Source: Diphasiastrum complanatum (taxonomy: Eukaryota; Streptophyta; Lycopodiopsida; Lycopodiales; Lycopodiaceae). From it: DNA of 64,000 nucleotides. The stretch lies in contig CM055099.1 in assembly GCA_029204225.1 (NCBI GenBank), positions 43,330,234 through 43,394,233 on the forward strand. The letters are read 5' to 3'. This document shows, piece after piece, positions 59,811-64,000 of the stretch (its first letter is position 1; every line of letters starts with the position of its first letter). Under the pieces are notes generated by a model. That model was not told where the DNA came from, searched no databases, and saw only the letters and a program-made list of their open reading frames with translations. Position numbers and translations under genes: made by a program.

Positions 59811-60468
59811 TTATTCCCAAAAATCATCGATGTCATTAACATCTTTTTCTTTTGCTTTTTCTTGAGTAGCCACTGTACTATCAAGTGGCACCTCTTCTAC
59901 AATTTCCTCGACTACACTTACTACATTGTAATCTTGAACCAAGACATCAGCAAATTCTCCTATGTCACCTACTTTTCCGCTAGCAGGAGGCTGAGGTTCC
60001 TTGGACAAGGGAATTATTGTATCCTCGTTGTCCAAACTCTTTCCCACCTCAGATAATTCATCTGGCAAAATTGAAAGAGATTTCATTCTCATTTTACAAA
60101 ATCAACTTAATTAGTATCTAAATCTACTGCAGCAACATGTCTGCCTTTCTGAACAGCACATGCGCTCGTAGTGCCGCTACCGCTAAATAAATCTAAAACC
60201 CAATCAACTGGGTGAGAAAAAAATATCAATTAAATGATTAATTAATTGTTGTGGCTTTTGGTAGGGACGAGTCACGTAACCCGTCATTGGATTTTTTAAT
60301 TTCTCTGTCACAGTTGGATACTGGAACAAGTTTTCAAAACTTGTCAATCCAAAAGTGTTATAATGCAGCATCAAACGTTTGTCATCCAAAGAATAATAAC
60401 CGATGGTTATGTATTCTATTTCATTGCAAAGTCGAGCTCCTCCCGAGTTCCTGGCATCGGACTTGTAC
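59811..60468 (-). pseudogene. Methyltransferase motif-I exon and acidic tail
   Basis: Acceptor ATGTCAG|GTACAAG; its first codon joins exon 60584-60850 in frame (..VVW/YKSD). Motif I (DLFSGSGTT) is at about 60167-60193 but one frame off the upstream part, the break being near 60222. A stop and a second frame break follow motif I near 60100-60120. The tail then runs open (SEVGKSLDNEDTIIPLSKEP .. EEIVEEVPLDSTV) to the stop. Confidence 0.6.
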
Positions 60469-60870
60469 CTGACATGGAACATTACAAGTAAACTCAATTT
60501 AAAATTTAATTTTAAAATAAAAAATTTAAAATAAAATTATGAATTAAAATACGAATTGATAATTCAGGAACTTAAGAACTTACCACACAACATTCTCAAT
60601 TCCCGCATTATAGAAAGTTAGTAGAGCTTTATGTATTGATGCTGACTGCCAAATTTCTTTGCAATCGCCCTCCTCAACAGCGTAAAAGCATGGTTGATCA
60701 TCGACACTTTTGGGAAGGTAGGTCTCTAATGGATCCTCCTCCGCAATTGTCTCACCCAGTGCCAATCTCTCTCTGTCCCTTTTTTTAGCTTATGCCTTCA
60801 GAATATGTCTCTTGAATTGCTTTGGAAGGACTTTGTTTTTTTATGTCTTCGGGAGACTAAAAAGGAAAAA

Positions 60871-61026
60871 GCTATGCTTAGCATGGGAGACAAAAAATAT
60901 AAAATAGAATAGGAGACTTAACTTATCAAAAAATAATAATTAAATAAAGAAAAGGCTATGCTTAGAATAGGAGACATAGAATATAGAAAAGAAACAATTA
61001 ATAAGCACCTATGCTAAGCATGGGTG
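60871..61026. repeat. Three intronic copies of the CTATGCTNAGCATAG palindrome
   Basis: At 60871-60886 (GCTATGCTTAGCATGG), 60955-60970 (GCTATGCTTAGAATAG) and 61006-61026 (CACCTATGCTAAGCATGGGT). They lie in the non-coding gap between methyltransferase exons. Confidence 0.8.
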
Positions 61027-61739
61027 AAATAAATACCATGTCTCTAAACAAAATAAAAAATGGACTCAGGGCTTCATTTCAGCTGCTCAAAGATAAAGCC
61101 TCTGGCACTCATCGAAATCTTGACAATTTAACCCTGTCACAAGGGCTTCTTGAACTTTCATAAATAATTTGTGCCTGCATTTAAAAAATATAATTGTTTA
61201 AAATCCAACCAAATTATGAAAATCATTGTATTAAAAAAGGTAACATGAAAATATATATTTAATTTATGATTATTACCTTTGAAATTCTTTTTCTGCCAGG
61301 GAAAGTTGACGATTGGCAACTCTTGAAAGAACACTTTTTATTAGTTCTGAAGAGCTAATCTCTTGTATATTCTTCCACTCTGATATTCCCATTTCAGTAG
61401 GGATTGGCTTCAGAGTTTGAGTGCTCACAACATTTTTTTTTGGACTTTGAGGCACTCTGAGCAGGTTGGCATTTTATTTGAAAAGTTTCCCACTTCAAAA
61501 CTTTTATCAACAAGCGCCCACACCTGAAATAAATAAAAAAAATTATTGATAAAGAATTTAACTAATATTAAAATTGAGTTCAAAATTTTAGTCTGATAAA
61601 AACAGTTTAAAAATATTATAATATATATTATGACCAGAGCATTCCATGACGAACATAGCCAAACAAATTTTCTGGCCACTGCAAAAAGCAAGCTGAAAAA
61701 AATTATCGTATTTAGAAAGGCTCTACGTAGGCTTTTTTG

Positions 61740-62663
61740 AATCGAAAGATAGGCCTGTCTCTTGAGCACATAGTGCTTTCAGCTCAAGTTGATTCACATC
61801 TCCTGCTTTGGAGACTCTCATGTATTCTTTGTGAAAAAAACAAATTCTTTGTATCACGGTCATCTTCATCCCGTTGCCCTGATCAATATTGTGGTCCCAA
61901 GCCAATAATTTTGCTTCTTCCACTTTCAGGCCAGGAAATGCAATGGCACTCACAGTTCAAAAGCTTGGGATATGGGGATACTCTTGAGATAATTGTTTTC
62001 GAGCTTGTAAACTGTGTATCCTCCTAAGAACAAAAAAATGATATGAATCTAATAAAGAAAACTCAAAATTTGCAACATCGTTGCATTCGTTGGGATCAAC
62101 CAAAACAACAAAGGGAGTGACTATGGCCTGCGTATGATCTTTAAATTTTATTTTTAAATTATGTACATGTGTTTCATTAGGCTCTCTAACTTTCATTGGC
62201 ATGTCTCCTGTTATTGGGTCTATAGGTGGCCTATCACACTGATTTATGTCTAAAATTAAAGTTGTTTCTTTTATTTTTTTTGTTTTATGGATATCCTCTC
62301 TTAATTTGGCAAGTTCGGAGCTGTGTTGTAATGGGCGGATGGATGCACCAAGTAGCGACAAAGATGGTTCGGTGGCGCTTTTTTGCTTTCAGCAAAAGGG
62401 ATGGACTTATGGCGATGTGTAGCCATGGCCTTTGGGTGTGACTTAGGTCTAGTGGGCGATTATGAGATCTTTTTTTTTTTGGGATGAGGGACGGCTACAG
62501 TTTCATCCTCAACATTTTCAGAGGCCGGCTTTGTGACCTGAGCAATGGTAGAAGCGGGCTTGCGAGGTCCAATAGATACACCTTTTGAACTCCGTAATGA
62601 ATAGACCGGATCTTTTCCCTCAGCAATAGTAGCTAAAACCATTTTTAAGCATTGCTTCATCCT
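61740..62663 (-). pseudogene. ParB-like exon of the methyltransferase gene remnant
   Basis: Begins after acceptor TTCTGTCCAG|AGGATG. The N-terminal part (SLRSSKGVSIGPRKPASTIA, then VPHPKKKK) breaks frame at an A-run near 62470. The ParB-like core lies in the frame 61957-62361 and continues in another frame at 61723-61953 (VIQRICFFHKEYMRVS). The frame change is near 61955. Confidence 0.55.
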
Positions 62664-62747
62664 CTGGACAGAAACAAAAATCAAGTTTAAAATATAATGA
62701 CTAAAAGCTTAAATCTAAAAGTTTAAATAATTTTATATCTAATAACA

Positions 62748-62762
62748 ACTATGCTAAGCATG
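62748..62762. repeat. Intronic copy of the CTATGCTNAGCAT palindrome
   Basis: CTATGCTAAGCATGA in the intron between exons 62802-63149 and the ParB-like exon. Confidence 0.7.
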
Positions 62763-63350
62763 AAACAAACATGATTAAAAATATATTTTATAATTACTCA
62801 CCAAAGTAACTAGAGCTTTATCAAAATAGGCTTTGATGGCCTCATCCTGACAAAGTCGGATCTTTATCATAGTCTCGTTCAAAATGAAAATAGGTATATT
62901 CACAAAACCTTCTTCTTGATCCTCATCTTATTGATCAACAAGCAATCTTCCTTGAACTTTGAATTGTGAGTCTCCTCTGCCAGGCTTCTCAGCTAAATGA
63001 ATAAAAAGCTCCGAAAGCTTTGTGCTGTTGACCCTTTTGGTGAAATAGTACATGAATTTTCTTATCTTTTAACGGAATATCTTGAGATTTCTCCGAAATT
63101 TTAAAAGAAATCCTTGACATTTCGAAAATTATCAAAGACAATTGAGAATCTGCAGAAAAAAAAAAGACATTTTAGGAAAATTTAAAACGCTATCTTAATT
63201 AAAATACTGAAAACTTTAATAAAACAAGCCATTTTTGTAAAAAAATTTAAAAAACAAAACTACAAATTCAACATATTTTCTTACTAAAACATTCCAAAAG
63301 GATCACTTTTCTGAGATAAAGCGTTGTAAAACAAGAAAATACGAGTAGCG

Positions 63351-63888
63351 ACCTATGCTAAGCATAGGTTGTGGTCGAGTCCTTACTAACAACTTATGCT
63401 TAGCATAGGACGGAGACGAGATTCTTCAATTCTAACCTCCTTTTGACCTATGCTGAGCATAGCTTTCATCTCTGGTCCTGTTCCAACCTATGCTTAGCAT
63501 AGGTTAGCAAGCAAATTGTGAAGACATCCTATGCTCAACATAGGTTGTTACTCGCACGCTCTTCTCCAACCTATGTTGAGCATAGGATGTCTTCGCTATT
63601 TGCTTGCTAACCTATGATAAGCATAGGTTGGAAGAGGACCAGAGATGCAACCTATGCTCAGCATAGGTCGAACCGTGGTAAGAATAAAGAAATAACACCA
63701 GAATCCTATGATGAGCATAAGATATTACTAAGGACCCGAGCACAACCTATGCTCAGCATAGGTTAAAGAAGAGGACTGGTGCAGGCACCTATGCTGAGCA
63801 AAGGTTACCCATGTTGCAAAAAGATGAATACAAATTAAGATATGAATATTTTCTAATGCAAGAATTTATTACCTATGCTAAGCATAGA
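63351..63888. repeat. Cluster of 12 near-palindromes, consensus ACCTATGCTNAGCATAGGT
   Basis: Copies at about 63351, 63391, 63445, 63486, 63526, 63568, 63610, 63650, 63702, 63744, 63787 and 63871; spacing mostly 38-55 bp. Each is a self-complementary 19-mer with 0-3 mismatches. Intervening sequence is unrelated except within the large inverted repeat. The cluster lies immediately upstream of the ParB-methyltransferase exons. Confidence 0.95.
63467..63647. repeat. 181-bp inverted repeat containing four of the palindromes
   Basis: Arms 63467-63547 and 63567-63647 (81 bp each) are complementary with only a few mismatches; the spacer is 19 nt. Arm ends are CATCTCTGGTCCTG and its complement. It could fold into a long hairpin or cruciform. 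Confidence 0.9.
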
Positions 63889-63917
63889 GCAAAGCTAGAA
63901 AATGACAGTAATCTTAC

Positions 63918-64000
63918 CGTCAAGAATTCTGGAAGCAAGAACGTATGCGAAATCTTATAGAAAGCCGTGACTTGGTCGTAGCGATTGCTCTGGCAGCATG
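63918..64000 (-). CDS. Possible exon running off the window, unidentified
   Basis: The minus strand is open from the window edge to donor TTGACG|GTAAGATT, reading QSNRYDQVTAFYKISHTFLL then PEFLT. It could be an upstream exon of the ParB-methyltransferase gene with the palindrome cluster in the following intron, but the phase does not fit the next exon. Not recognised. Confidence 0.3.

Larger units (their letters stand above)
59811..63149 (-). pseudogene. ParB-like domain plus N4/N6-type DNA methyltransferase gene remnant, multi-exon
   Basis: At least six minus-strand exons with GT-AG borders: 62802-63149, about 61740-62663, 61277-61523, about 61060-61174, 60584 to about 60850, and 59811-60468. 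Candidate start is ATG at 63120. The second exon reads ILDINQCDRPPIDPITGDMP, HVHNLKIKFKDH, TPFVVLVDPNEC, IHSLQARKQLSQEYP and EEAKLLAWDHNIDQGNG: a ParB/Srx-type fold with the strand-helix pattern and the G/R-IH..A motif. The last two exons join as ENVVW/YKSDARNSGGAR, CNEIEYITIGYYS, KPQQLINHLIDIFFSHPVDW, VLDLFSGSGTTSACAVQKG and HVAAVDLD: methyltransferase motif I and flanks. The order (motif I last) fits beta/gamma-type amino-methyltransferases. The catalytic DPPY/SPPW-type motif was not found. An acidic tail ends DDFWE. At least four frame breaks and several stops show decay. Family assignment is from motifs only. Confidence 0.6.

Overview
The window reads as nuclear DNA of a seed plant with a large, repeat-rich genome. 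The evidence is class III peroxidase and PLATZ genes, GT-AG introns, one kilobase-scale intron holding a transposon, and nested Ty1/copia and Ty3/gypsy LTR retrotransposons carrying initiator-tRNA-Met primer sites. A gymnosperm such as a conifer fits best, but that is inference. Coding capacity is almost all retroelement-derived and almost all decayed.

Layout. 1-5.4 kb: a four-exon class III peroxidase gene (minus strand) with a hAT-type MITE in intron 3 and a 1-nt frameshift just after the proximal haem histidine. 7-8.3 kb: small tandem repeats. 8.5-12.7 kb: Ty3/gypsy element I (minus), 3'-truncated. 12.7-13.3 kb: GC-rich segment ending in a 5S-rRNA-like tail. 14.3-15.1 kb: decayed copia gag. 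16.7-20.4 kb: satellite array of about 362 bp units. 22.0-31.2 kb: copia element 1 (minus, with target-site duplication) carrying nested copia element 2. 33.4-35.2 kb: exon-like pieces of an unidentified host-type gene. 35.9-47 kb: plus-strand copia sequence split by Ty3/gypsy element II (36,172-43,423, target-site duplication TTGTG). 47.5-54.7 kb: further copia and gypsy wrecks. 56.4-57.3 kb: a PLATZ zinc-binding transcription factor (minus), the only clearly intact host gene. 58.3-58.7 kb: a dense cluster of ACGT (G-box-like) motifs upstream of it. 58.8-59.5 kb: two related hAT-type MITEs.

59.8-63.2 kb (minus) holds the most unusual content: a spliced but decayed gene whose parts read as a ParB-like domain followed by an N4/N6-type DNA methyltransferase fold (motif I DLFSGSGTT). 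Twelve copies of a 19-bp near-palindrome, ACCTATGCTNAGCATAGGT, lie immediately upstream at 63.35-63.89 kb, and four more lie in its introns. Four copies in the upstream cluster sit inside a 181-bp inverted repeat. A ParB-type DNA-binding fold, a DNA methylase fold and a clustered palindrome at one locus suggest a DNA-recognition/modification system or a mobile element that carried one.

A second theme is loss of the reverse-transcriptase core: several copia copies keep gag/protease/integrase or RNase H but lack RT, and two of them carry the same non-retroviral segment where RT should be.
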